Assembly (NCBI RefSeq): GCF_000525975.1
Contig: NZ_AODK01000007.1
Span: 62,001 to 126,000, forward strand
DNA: 64,000 nt
Reading direction: 5' to 3'
From: Listeria rocourtiae FSL F6-920
GTDB taxonomy: Bacteria; Bacillota; Bacilli; Lactobacillales; Listeriaceae
Of the stretch, positions 21,267 through 29,914 are shown piece by piece. Made by a program: the position numbers and the translations under genes. Below the pieces are notes generated by a model. It did no database searches. It saw only the letters and a list, made by a program, of their open reading frames with translations, and had not been told where the DNA came from. The first letter of the stretch is position 1. Each line of letters starts with the position of its first letter.

Positions 21267-21424
21267 AGTAAACTTCTCCTCCTCTCACCTTGTGATAATT
21301 ATAACGTAGCTATGTGGATAGTGCAAAAATAGGGAATATATCTTTATATAGTATGACATATTAATCATTTGCATTTAATTATGCCATACTATATAATAAA
21401 CAGCATATCCTATATCGAAATGAG

Positions 21425-22043
21425 GTGAGCCAAATAAAACTCTCAGCAAGACAACTAGCTATCATTGAATTTGTAAAAGAGCATGAACCCGCAACTGGAG
21501 ATCAAATCGCACGCTCTTTGGAATTAACCCGTGCTACAATTCGTGCCGATTTATCGATTCTAACAATGACTGGTATTTTAGATGCCCGTCCAAAAGTCGG
21601 ATATTTTTATTCAGGACTCGATTTAAATCCTACCATTTATGAAGATATTCGCCAATTGCAAGTCGAAGCAATCATGACAACACCAGTTTTTGTAACGAAA
21701 GAAACCTCGATTCACGATGCGATAGTAACACTTTTTTTTAGAGGATACTGGAAGTTTATATGTTATTGAATCATCGGCTTTGATTGGTATCGTCTCACGC
21801 AAAGACTTGTTAAAAGGCGCGCTTGCCGATACTGATAAAAAGGCTACACCAATTGCGACAATTATGACACGTATGCCTAATATTTTAACTGTTACTAAAA
21901 ACGACACAGCGCTTTATGCCGCACAACAACTCGTGATTCACCAGATTGACTCATTGCCTGTTATGGACGCAGAAAAAGCGATTGGTAAGGTGTCAAAAAC
22001 GCGACTTGTTCAACTTTTTGTAGATACATTTAAAAATGAATAA
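21425..22043 (+). CDS. CcpN-type repressor with CBS domains (frame-shifted)
   Basis: Winged-helix DNA-binding domain (residues 1-60, RQLAIIEFV...LTRATIRADLSILTM) followed by two CBS domains (EAIMTTPVFVTKETSIHDAI and TIMTRMPNILTVTKND). CcpN represses gluconeogenic genes in Bacillus. The GTG at 21425 starts MSQIKLSARQ, in line with the family, though its ribosome site is poor. The frame breaks in a T8 run at 21732-21739; with seven bases it reads TLFLEDTGSLYVIES, about 205 residues. It is followed by PDRP and PPDK, all on the plus strand. Matches lmo1865. Confidence 0.86.
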
Positions 22044-22056
22044 TTTGGAGGTAAAA

Positions 22057-22860
22057 ATGAAGTCTACTGTCATCATTTATGTTATTTCAGACGCAATCGG
22101 AGAAACCGCACAACATCTTATTCGGGCTGCTACTGCTCAATTCACATTAGAAGGTGGCGCTGACATTCGCCGTCACGCTTTTGTCCGAGACGAAGATGCT
22201 TTACTTGAAATTTTGGATGAAGCAAAAAAAGCTGATGCTATTATCGTCCAAACATTAGTTCAAAAAAAATTAGCTAAGCTTTCTAGTGAATTTTGCACAC
22301 TACACAACTTATCGTGTATTGACCTTGTCTCAAACCTAACCGCCGCTATCGAGCAAAAAACTAGGCAGCAATCAAAAGAAGATCCCGGAAACATGCGCAG
22401 GCTCGACCAACATTATTTTGACCGAATCGCGGCCATTGAATTCGCGGTCAAATACGATGATTGCAAAGATCCACGTGGCTTATTAGAGGCAGATATCGTA
22501 CTCATCGGGATTTCTCGTACAAGCAAAACACCACTCAGTAGCTATCTCGCTAATCAAAATTATAAAGTTGCCAACGTTCCGCTCGTTCCGGAGGTTCCAA
22601 TCCCTGCAGAACTCACGCAAATACCGAGAAATCGGATTATCGGTTTAACGAATAGTCCAGAAAAGCTCTCAGCAATTCGTAAAGTTCGATTAAAATCCAT
22701 TGGTTTGGATGAAACGAGCAATTATTCTAGTGAAAATCGGATTTTAGAAGAACTTGACTACGGCTATCAGATTTTTAAACAGCTCGGATGTCGCGTTATT
22801 CAAGTGGAAGACAAAGCAATCGAAGAAACCGCCGCCCTCATCATTGAAAAAGTGAAGTGA
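22057..22860 (+). CDS. PPDK regulatory protein: bifunctional kinase/pyrophosphorylase (PDRP)
   Basis: Switches pyruvate phosphate dikinase off and on by ADP-dependent threonine phosphorylation and phosphate-dependent reversal. IYVISDAIGETAQHLIRAA at the N-terminus and the P-loop-like GISRTSKTPLSSYLA (residues about 147-161) define DUF299. The ATG at 22057 has TTTGGAGG before it. About 267 residues. Overlap-free but only 13 bases after ccpN and 30 before ppdK, giving a regulatory triad. Contains an intact A8 run, showing that not every A8 in this sequence is wrong. Matches lmo1866. Confidence 0.93.
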   Translation: MKSTVIIYVISDAIGETAQHLIRAATAQFTLEGGADIRRHAFVRDEDALLEILDEAKKADAIIVQTLVQKKLAKLSSEFCTLHNLSCIDLVSNLTAAIEQKTRQQSKEDPGNMRRLDQHYFDRIAAIEFAVKYDDCKDPRGLLEADIVLIGISRTSKTPLSSYLANQNYKVANVPLVPEVPIPAELTQIPRNRIIGLTNSPEKLSAIRKVRLKSIGLDETSNYSSENRILEELDYGYQIFKQLGCRVIQVEDKAIEETAALIIEKVK

Positions 22861-22890
22861 ACTAAAAATCTAATGTTAGAGGTGACTATT

Positions 22891-25545
22891 TTGAGAAAAT
22901 TTGTGTATCATTTTAATGAAGGTTCGAAGGAAATGAAGTACTTATTAGGTGGAAAAGGTGCTAATTTAGCAGAAATGACGAATATTGGCCTACCTGTACC
23001 CCCAGGATTCACGATTACAACAGAAGCTTGTAAAGACTACAATGAGCACCATCAATACTTATCGGATGATATCTATACTGAAATGATGACACATCTACAA
23101 ATTTTAGAAGAAGAGACGGGAAAAAAATTTGGCGATGCTATGAATCCCCTCCTTATCTCCGTTCGTTCTGGCGCACCTTTTTCGATGCCTGGGATGATGG
23201 ATACCATTCTTAATCTAGGACTCAACGATCAGTCTGTGATAGGCCTTGAGCGGGTTACCGATGATGCGCGCTCTAGCTATGATTGCTATCGGCGTTTCAT
23301 CCAGATGTTCGGTGATGTTGTGTTTCAAATTCCCAGTTACCGTTTTGAGCAAGCGCTTACTGATTTGAAAGAAAGCAAAAATTATACGCTTGATACAGAA
23401 CTAACTGCATCGGACTTAAAAGATTTAATTATGACGTATAAAGCAATTTATGTCAGTGCTTCCGGCCGTGATTTCCCACAAAATCCTTTCGAGCAGTTGC
23501 GCTTGTCTATTACCGCTGTTTTTGATTCGTGGGAAAATCCTCGCGCTGTTGTGTATCGCCGCCTCCACCGGATTGATAACCAACTTGGAACCGCTGTCAA
23601 TATCCAATCAATGGTATTTGGGAATACTGGCGACACGAGCGGAACTGGCATTGCGTTTACACGTAATCCTTCGACGGGTGAAAATCTCTTCTTCGGGGAA
23701 TATTTGTTGAACGCGCAAGGTGAAGATGTCGTTGCTGGAATCCGAACGCCAGAACCGATTTCACACTTAGAAAATACAATGCCCGAGGTTTACAAACAAT
23801 TGCTTGATGTAGCCACCCTACTCGAACTACACTATTTAGACATGCAAGATATCGAATTTACGATAGAAAAAGGCGAACTTTTTGTATTACAGACACGAAA
23901 TGGTAAGCGGACGGCACAAGCTGCGATTAATATTGCAGTGGATCTTGTACACGAAGGAAAATTAACAAAAGAAGAGGCGATCATGCGTATTGATGCAGCT
24001 CAAATTGACCAATTGCTCCATCCTTCTTTTGATGAAATGAGTCTTGCTAATGCGAAATCACTTGCCACCGGCCTCCCAGCTTCGCCAGGTGCAGCAACCG
24101 GCCAAATTTATTTTAATGCGGAAGATGCTGTAAAAGCTGCTGAGCGCGGAGAAAAAGTCGTGTTGGTTCGCAATGAGACTTCGCCAGAAGACATTGAAGG
24201 TATGGCGAAAAGCGTTGCCATTTTAACAGCGCACGGTGGTATGACTTCACATGCGGCAGTTGTTGCTCGCGGAATGGGAAAATGCTGCGTGGCTGGCTGT
24301 GATTCGATTACGATTGATGACAAGAAAAAAGAGATGCGGAGTACAACGGCCACTTTGACAGAAGGCGATTTTCTCTCGCTCAACGGCTCTACAGGAAATA
24401 TTTATCTCGGGGAAATCCCGCTCGTTGAGACAGAAATCGGCGGACATTTTGAAGAGCTAATGAGCTGGGTAAATGAAACTAAGAAACTGGTTGTTCGGGT
24501 GAATGCTGATTCGCCAGAGGACTTAGAAGTTGGTCTACATTTTGGAGCAGAAGGCGTTGGACTTTGCCGTACCGAGCATATGTTTTTCCAAGAAGATCGG
24601 ATTCTGAACGTTCGCGAAATGATTATAGCCGAGACAAAGGATGAACGAATGGCTGCCCTTGCCCATTTAAAAACGGTGCAAAAAGCAGATTTTGTAGAAA
24701 TTTTCCGCGCAGCAGATGGGAAGTCTGTTAATATTCGCTTATTAGACCCACCTTTACATGAATTTTTACCAAAAACAGATTGGGATATTGAGAAATTAGC
24801 GCAAGAAATTGGAAAATCCTCAGTAGAAATCAAGCAACGTGTGCATGAGTTGGCAGAAACCAATCCTATGCTTGGACATCGAGGCTGCAGATTAGCCATT
24901 ACTTTCCCAGAAATCTATATCATGCAGGCAGAAGCAATTATAGAGAGTGCCATTCAAGTTCATGATGAAGGGATTGCTGTGTATCCTGAGATTATGGTAC
25001 CGCTCGTTTCTAGCAAAGAAGAAATCACTATCATTAAAAATCAATTGAAAGAGGCAATTCAAGCGATTTTCCGAAAAGAACAGCTGGTATTGCCGTTTGA
25101 TATTGGAACCATGATTGAAATTCCTCGCGCTTGCGCTACCGCAGACGAAATCGCAGAAGAAGCTCAATTTTTCAGTTTTGGTACAAATGACCTAACACAA
25201 TTGACATTTGGTTTTTCCCGAGATGACGCGAATAAATTCCTATATGCGTATCAGGAGCAAAAGATTTTACAGATAGACCCTTTCCAATCAATTGATCAAA
25301 AAGGCGTTGGTACATTGGTGACAACAGCCGTACAACGAGGTCGGATGACAAACCCCTCACTTAAAATGGGCGTCTGCGGAGAACACGGAGGAGACCCCGC
25401 TTCCATTCAATTCTTCCACCGTTTAGGATTGCAGTATATTTCTTGTTCACCCTATCGGATTCCAATTGCTCGAATTGCCGCAGCCCAAGCATCAATTTTA
25501 GAAGAGCAAGAAAAAGTTGCTGATACTCTTATGAAGCATTCTTAG
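22891..25545 (+). CDS. ppdK: Pyruvate, phosphate dikinase
   Basis: Interconverts pyruvate, ATP and phosphate with phosphoenolpyruvate, AMP and pyrophosphate. N-terminal ATP-binding domain (GGKGANLAEMTNIGLPVPPGFT), the swivelling phosphohistidine domain with GGMTSHAAVVARGMGK (the regulatory threonine and catalytic histidine), and a PEP/pyruvate barrel ending CGEHGGDPAS. I take a TTG at 22891 (RKFVYHFNEG) with AGAGGTGA upstream as start; an ATG at 22873 would add six residues. About 884 residues, normal. Lies after PDRP, which acts on it. Matches lmo1867. Confidence 0.95.
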   Translation: MRKFVYHFNEGSKEMKYLLGGKGANLAEMTNIGLPVPPGFTITTEACKDYNEHHQYLSDDIYTEMMTHLQILEEETGKKFGDAMNPLLISVRSGAPFSMPGMMDTILNLGLNDQSVIGLERVTDDARSSYDCYRRFIQMFGDVVFQIPSYRFEQALTDLKESKNYTLDTELTASDLKDLIMTYKAIYVSASGRDFPQNPFEQLRLSITAVFDSWENPRAVVYRRLHRIDNQLGTAVNIQSMVFGNTGDTSGTGIAFTRNPSTGENLFFGEYLLNAQGEDVVAGIRTPEPISHLENTMPEVYKQLLDVATLLELHYLDMQDIEFTIEKGELFVLQTRNGKRTAQAAINIAVDLVHEGKLTKEEAIMRIDAAQIDQLLHPSFDEMSLANAKSLATGLPASPGAATGQIYFNAEDAVKAAERGEKVVLVRNETSPEDIEGMAKSVAILTAHGGMTSHAAVVARGMGKCCVAGCDSITIDDKKKEMRSTTATLTEGDFLSLNGSTGNIYLGEIPLVETEIGGHFEELMSWVNETKKLVVRVNADSPEDLEVGLHFGAEGVGLCRTEHMFFQEDRILNVREMIIAETKDERMAALAHLKTVQKADFVEIFRAADGKSVNIRLLDPPLHEFLPKTDWDIEKLAQEIGKSSVEIKQRVHELAETNPMLGHRGCRLAITFPEIYIMQAEAIIESAIQVHDEGIAVYPEIMVPLVSSKEEITIIKNQLKEAIQAIFRKEQLVLPFDIGTMIEIPRACATADEIAEEAQFFSFGTNDLTQLTFGFSRDDANKFLYAYQEQKILQIDPFQSIDQKGVGTLVTTAVQRGRMTNPSLKMGVCGEHGGDPASIQFFHRLGLQYISCSPYRIPIARIAAAQASILEEQEKVADTLMKHS

Positions 25546-25754
25546 AAAGAATTGTTGAGGTTCTTATTAGGCATACCTTGCCGATTTAGAACCTCAATAT
25601 GCAGGAGAACGGAGTGAGCATGTAATCCTTATACAGCATCACATGATGTGCCTCCGGATCCAGCTTTGTTGTGGTTCTTAAGAAGCGTAGTATGCTGATT
25701 TAGAATCTCAATATGCAGTTGAATGCAATGAAACTGCCTTCCTCTTAGCCAACT

Positions 25755-25853
25755 CCTCGAAAACTTCACACCCTCCATAAAAAGCAAGAACAGCTTTTTA
25801 CTGCGCCCCCTAACAATTTCTGTCGAGCCTAACGGGCTTCTTCAGCTTTTCAT
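25755..25853. ncRNA. Putative structured RNA unit, tandem copy 1
   Basis: Begins CTCGAAAACTTCAC, then hairpin AAAAAGC/GCTTTTT, then the 54-base core starting ACTGCGCCCCCTAAC, with a short AGCC/GGCT hairpin inside it. Copy 2 keeps the first stem with different pairs, as expected of a conserved RNA. Strand and expression are unknown; the plus-strand reading exposes a C-rich segment able to pair with ribosome sites. Confidence 0.4.
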
Positions 25854-25877
25854 CTGATCCAGCTTCTGATGCCAGTC

Positions 25878-25976
25878 TCTCGGAAATTTCGTGGCCTCCG
25901 CAAAAACCAAAAGAGGGTTTTCACTGCGCCCCCTAACAATTTCTGTCGAGCCTAACGGGCTTCTTCAGCTTTTCAT
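25878..25976. ncRNA. Putative structured RNA unit, tandem copy 2
   Basis: Begins CTCGGAAATTTCGTG, then hairpin AAAACC/GGTTTT in place of the first copy's AAAAAGC/GCTTTTT, then the same 54-base core (25923-25976). The paired substitutions are the main evidence for an RNA fold. Confidence 0.4.
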
Positions 25977-25978
25977 TC

Positions 25979-26033
25979 TTGACAAACTCTTTTTTTCCAT
26001 GTAATCTAATACCAACAAATCTTATCGGAATTA
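25979..26033 (+). promoter_or_regulatory. tcyP promoter region with CymR-like box
   Basis: A perfect -35 TTGACA (25979-25984) is followed by a weak -10 region, then ATACCAACAAATCTTATCGGAAT (26009-26031), which resembles the TACC...GGAAT box of the cysteine regulator CymR as I remember it. Fits control of a cystine transporter by sulfur supply. Tentative. Confidence 0.4.
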
Positions 26034-26081
26034 TAAAATATCATAATTTCTAGATTTAAATGGTAAGGGAGGAATTTTTAC

Positions 26082-27452
26082 ATGGATACAGCATTTTTAA
26101 TTATTAACCTAGTCGTAGCTGCCATCATTATCTTTATGTTTGGCTGGCTCGCAAAGCGTCATGTTTCTTTTTCAAAACGAGTATTATTAGCACTCGGCAT
26201 CGGTATTGTTGCTGGTTTTGTCTTACAATTTATTTACGGGGCGGCGTCTGATGTTACGAAACAAACGACGGATTGGCTAGGAATCATTGGAAGTGGTTAT
26301 GTGAAACTGCTTCAAATGGTTGCCATTCCACTAATTTTCATCTCTATCGTCACGGCTTTTACACGATTACAATTGAAAGCTAACATCGCGAAAGTTGGCA
26401 TGTGGATTATTGGAACACTTGTCATCACAGCCGCTATTGCGGCTTTTATCGGCATCGGAGTGGCACTTTTATTCCATCTTGATGCAAGTAATATTTCACA
26501 AGGAGCAACAGAAGCAGCACGTGCAACGGAGCTACAAGATAAGTTCGCTGGAATTAGCGATTTATCATTCCCACAAAAAATCGTGGAACTCTTGCCAGCT
26601 AATCCCTTCCTTGATTTCACTGGAGCGCGCGCAACTTCTACTGTCGCTGTAGTTATTTTTGCAGCATTCATCGGAGCAGCTTTCCTTGGCGTGCAGCGTA
26701 AACAACCCGATGAGGCAGCTATTTTTGCAAAAGGTGTCGATGCGATTTATGCGATTATCTTGCGTATTGTGAAGCTGATTCTTCGCTTAACACCTTATGG
26801 AGTTTTTGCGATTATGACAAGTACTGTTGCTCTAAGTGACACATCCGCGATTCTAAAACTAGGAAACTTTGTGATTGCGTCTTATGTAGCCCTTATCGCA
26901 ATGTTTATTATTCATCTCATTATCGTTAGTTTCACTGGAACAAGTCCAGTGACGTACATTAAAAAATCAATGCCCGTCTTGACACTCGCCTTTACATCTA
27001 GAACGAGTGCTGGTGCACTCCCACTAAACATCGAAACACAGAAAAAACTTGGTGTGCCTAACGGTATTGCTAATTTCGCAGCATCATTCGGTTTATCGAT
27101 TGGGCAAAACGGCTGTGCTGGAATTTATCCGGCAATGCTTGCAATTATGATTGCCCCAGCAGCTGGAATTGACCCATTCTCTTGGAAATTTATTTTAACT
27201 GTTATACTCGTAGTTGCAATCAGTTCATTCGGGGTTGCTGGTGTTGGTGGTGGTGCTACATTTGCCGCGATTATTGTACTTTCTACATTGAATTTACCAA
27301 TAGCACTTGCTGGTGTTTTGATTTCCATCGAGCCATTGATTGATATGGGGCGCACAGCGCTTAACGTGAGCGACAGTATGGTTGCCGGAATTGTCACAAG
27401 TAAAGCGACAGGCGAACTAAAACAAGAAGATCAAAAATTAGTAGAAGCCTAA
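26082..27452 (+). CDS. tcyP: L-cystine uptake protein TcyP (dicarboxylate/amino acid:cation symporter family)
   Basis: Membrane symporter of the DAACS family, 456 residues, taking up cystine. Closest recognisable pattern is Bacillus TcyP (YhcL): FGWLAKRHVSFSKRVLLALGIGIVAGF at the start, LTLAFTSRTSAGALPLNI with the substrate serine-rich hairpin, and GLSIGQNGCAGIYPAMLA. The ATG follows AAGGGAGGAA. Ends in a strong bidirectional terminator facing the MFS gene. Confidence 0.88.
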   Translation: MDTAFLIINLVVAAIIIFMFGWLAKRHVSFSKRVLLALGIGIVAGFVLQFIYGAASDVTKQTTDWLGIIGSGYVKLLQMVAIPLIFISIVTAFTRLQLKANIAKVGMWIIGTLVITAAIAAFIGIGVALLFHLDASNISQGATEAARATELQDKFAGISDLSFPQKIVELLPANPFLDFTGARATSTVAVVIFAAFIGAAFLGVQRKQPDEAAIFAKGVDAIYAIILRIVKLILRLTPYGVFAIMTSTVALSDTSAILKLGNFVIASYVALIAMFIIHLIIVSFTGTSPVTYIKKSMPVLTLAFTSRTSAGALPLNIETQKKLGVPNGIANFAASFGLSIGQNGCAGIYPAMLAIMIAPAAGIDPFSWKFILTVILVVAISSFGVAGVGGGATFAAIIVLSTLNLPIALAGVLISIEPLIDMGRTALNVSDSMVAGIVTSKATGELKQEDQKLVEA

Positions 27453-27456
27453 AAAG

Positions 27457-27505
27457 AAAAATGGCGTTAAATCAAGGTCTCCTATCTTGATTTAACGCCA
27501 TTTTT
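27457..27505. terminator. Bidirectional terminator between tcyP and the MFS gene
   Basis: A 20-bp perfect stem (AAAAATGGCGTTAAATCAAG with its complement) with A and T runs at the ends, serving both convergent genes. Confidence 0.93.
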
Positions 27506-28749
27506 ATATTGTTTTCTGGATTTTCAATGTTGGTACAATCAATCCTGCCAAAACTAGACAAACTGCCAAATAAATAAACGTTGTCGCATAGGAACCACCT
27601 GAGAGATCAAGCAATCTTCCAATCAAAATCGGTGAAACAATTCCTGCAATCGAGCCAAGACAGTTCACAACAGAAGAGCCCGTTGCCATCTGATCTGTCG
27701 GCAAAATATCAACAACAATCCCCCAAAAAAATACCTTGTGATAAAAATAAAAACCATGCCGTGACACATTGTAGTAAGAGCGCTATTTCAACAGATGGCA
27801 CTTTAATGATAAAAAATAAAGAAATCGCTGCAATCAAAATCGAAAATGCAAAGATAAACCGACGTTGCTCTTTAAATCGATCCGACATTGCCCCACCGCA
27901 CAGCATCGCCACCGTACCTACCAAATATGGTAAAGCATTGTAAAAGCCTGTCGCCTGTAAACTCAAGTCACGTTCATTCATCAAATAAGATGGTAACCAA
28001 GAAGTAAAGCCCCAGAAAGTCAAATCAAAGAAAAACCAAACAAGCCCCGCTTTCCAGACTAAACTGTTTTTAAAAATCGCCGACATCTTTGCTTTAGGCT
28101 TAGTGACGTTAGTAGCTGGTTCATCTTCTTTCAGCTCCTGCAGTGCCTCAGAACTCATCCGTGGATTATCTTGTGGCTTATCACGAACCAATCGATAAAA
28201 TAAGAACGCAATCACAAAACCTGGAATTGCTAGAAAAATAAACAGATGCCGCCAACCAAAAATACTAATAAAATATGCTGCCAGAACACTCGCAAAAGCC
28301 GGTCCAAGCGTATTCACCGTTGATTGAATACTTGTCATACGTCCACGAAGCCGTTTCGGATAATACGTCGCAATTGCTTTATAAGAAGATCCAGGAAGTG
28401 GTGCCTCTCCTATCCCAAAGAAAAAACGTACTCCTAAAAATAAAGGATAATAAAAAACAACTCCTGTTAGCATCGTAAACAGCGACCAAAATCCAACCGC
28501 AATACTTGTCATTTTCCGGAAGCCAAAACGATCAGCCAGCATTCCCCCTGGAATTTGAAACAGCGCATACCCCATGAAAAAGGTACTAATAATCAATCCT
28601 TGATGCGTAGAAGTCAACTCAAAATCTTCTGCTATGTAAGGTAAAGCTACCGTGATGACCATCCGATCTAAAAACGATAATAACCAACAAAACCATAATA
28701 AAACTAAAACCGTACCACTAGCTCGCCATTTCGCATTTTTGAAAAACAT
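27504..28749 (-). CDS. MFS transporter, anion:cation symporter type (frame-shifted)
   Basis: Twelve-helix major facilitator. FLDRMVITVALPYIAEDFELTSTHQGLIIS and GGMLADRFGFRK (motif A, residues about 68-79) and GIGEAPLPGSSYKAIATYYPKRLRGR fit the ACS family that moves organic anions such as sugar acids. The frame breaks in an A7 run at 27725-27731 (beside C5); with six bases it reads SQGIFFWGIVVDILPTDQMA, about 414 residues. AAGAGGGTG precedes the ATG. Substrate cannot be deduced; no catabolic genes adjoin it. Confidence 0.8.
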
Positions 28750-28777
28750 TGTTAACAGTCACCCTCTTTTCAAATGG

Positions 28778-29015
28778 GTCTGGGACATAGTCCAGATAAA
28801 TCGGCTCTCAAGCGCTCGCATTGTTGGGACTGCTCGAAATGAAATGAGTTACAGTCCCAATATACATGAGAGCAAAGCGAACAAGTAATCCTTTCTTAAA
28901 TCCCTCGAATACAAACGCTTTCGCTCGATTTGTGTGAAGCAAGATATACGTCTTACCCAAAAAGTGGGTAGAGCGATTTTTTATCTCGTCTGGAGTTTTG
29001 TCACAAACTCTTTTT
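28778..29015. repeat. Dispersed inverted-repeat intergenic element, copy 2
   Basis: Carries GGGACATAGTCCAGATAAATCGGC on the left (first bases), CGCTTTCGCTCGATTTGTGTGAAGC on the right part and a long internal segment containing ATACATGAGAGCAAAGCGAA that recurs inverted in copy 3. With 29016-29100, the 364-bp gap contains no gene; the MFS promoter must lie here. Confidence 0.82.
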
Positions 29016-29100
29016 CGGTATATTCTTATAATTTATCATGCACGTGGCTATTTGTAATTATTCATTTCGGACAACAATTACAAACCTCTTAGCCGAAATA

Positions 29101-29129
29101 AACAAGAGTTCAATTAATGAACTCTTGTT
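29101..29129 (-). terminator. Terminator of the thyA-dfrA-membrane protein operon
   Basis: Twelve-base perfect stem AACAAGAGTTCA/TGAACTCTTGTT then TATTT on the minus strand. The stop codon of the last gene (29114-29116) lies in its loop. Confidence 0.75.
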
Positions 29130-29404
29130 ACCATCACCATTATTAAAAAGAAGACATACGCGACAGGAATTACAATTAGCCAGAGAAAAAAGAGACGCGT
29201 CGATAGTTCCTTCGTACGCCATATTCCAATTAGACCAATAATAAAGCTAAGCAAAATGAATTTAGCAAATAAAACTAATGATACAACAATGCTATCCTGC
29301 ACATCACTAGCTCCTAGTATTAAACCAGCACCTGCAAACAATAATGTTACTAGAAAATAGCCCAATACGTGAAACCTAGAAATCATCGCTTGTGTCTGAT
29401 TCAT
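29114..29404 (-). CDS. Small membrane protein of unknown function
   Basis: 96 residues from the ATG 29404 (MNQTQAMISRF) behind GGGGAG; three hydrophobic helices (about residues 11-30, 38-60, 70-92). No family recognised. It starts 14 bases after dfrA and ends inside a terminator hairpin, so it is the last gene of thyA-dfrA. A longer upstream start would run into dfrA and is unlikely. Confidence 0.65.
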   Translation of the reverse strand: MNQTQAMISRFHVLGYFLVTLLFAGAGLILGASDVQDSIVVSLVLFAKFILLSFIIGLIGIWRTKELSTRLFFLWLIVIPVAYVFFLIMVMVTRVH

Positions 29405-29417
29405 TTGCTCCCCCTGA

Positions 29418-29903
29418 TTATTTCGCTTCTTTTTCATACCAACCGTACCAAAAGTCAAGATCATTTTTAGCATCTCGAACGCCGTCTTCGCGCTTAATCA
29501 GTTTCCATTTTTTCCAATCAATAGCAGGAAACCGTGTATCTCCACCACATTCGGCCTCCACATGTGTTACTATTAAAACATCTGCATCATCTAGAAACAA
29601 CTGATAAATTTCGGCACCACCAGTAATGAAAACAGATTTCTCCGTAGCCAATTCTAATATCTCTTCTTTCGAATGAACCACTTTTGCGTCCGGTAAAACG
29701 TAGTTCGGATTGCGCGTCAAAATGATATTTTCGCGATTAGGCAAAGCTTTTCCGATTGATTCATATGTTTTTCGCCCCATCACAATCGTTTGTCCGTCCG
29801 TCTCTTTTTTAAAATGTTGCAAATCAGCAGGTAAACGCCAAGGCATCGTATTATCCTTACCGATATAGCCATCCCTATCCTGTGCCCAAATAAATGTTAA
29901 CAT
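29418..29903 (-). CDS. dfrA: Dihydrofolate reductase
   Basis: Reduces dihydrofolate with NADPH, restoring the folate used by ThyA. MLTFIWAQDRDGYIGKDNTMPWRLP at the start has the Met20 loop and substrate tryptophan; VMGRKTYESIG and FITGGAEIYQLF bind NADPH. 161 residues from the ATG 29903 behind GAGGAGGG, 12 bases after thyA. Co-transcription with thyA links deoxythymidylate synthesis and folate recycling. Matches lmo1873. Confidence 0.95.
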   Translation of the reverse strand: MLTFIWAQDRDGYIGKDNTMPWRLPADLQHFKKETDGQTIVMGRKTYESIGKALPNRENIILTRNPNYVLPDAKVVHSKEEILELATEKSVFITGGAEIYQLFLDDADVLIVTHVEAECGGDTRFPAIDWKKWKLIKREDGVRDAKNDLDFWYGWYEKEAK

Positions 29904-29914
29904 CGTCGCCCTCC

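Larger units (their letters stand above)
25546..26081. repeat. Gene-free 536-bp block of nested tandem repeats between ppdK and tcyP
   Basis: No credible ORF. Two repeat pairs are seen. Pair A: about 25555-25608 and 25672-25725, sharing TGATTTAGAAYCTCAATATGCAG-like text; the first copy forms a perfect 10-bp stem TTGAGGTTCT/AGAACCTCAA. Pair B: units near 25755-25853 and 25878-25976, spaced 123 bp, with a 54-base identical core. The tail 25977-26081 holds the tcyP promoter region. Confidence 0.85.

Noticed and set aside
24402-24899. A 165-codon ORF opposite ppdK, and other long antisense ORFs (315-866, 11634-11917, 26312-26671)
   Set aside because: They are shadows of strongly conserved genes on the other strand and lack ribosome sites and recognisable products.
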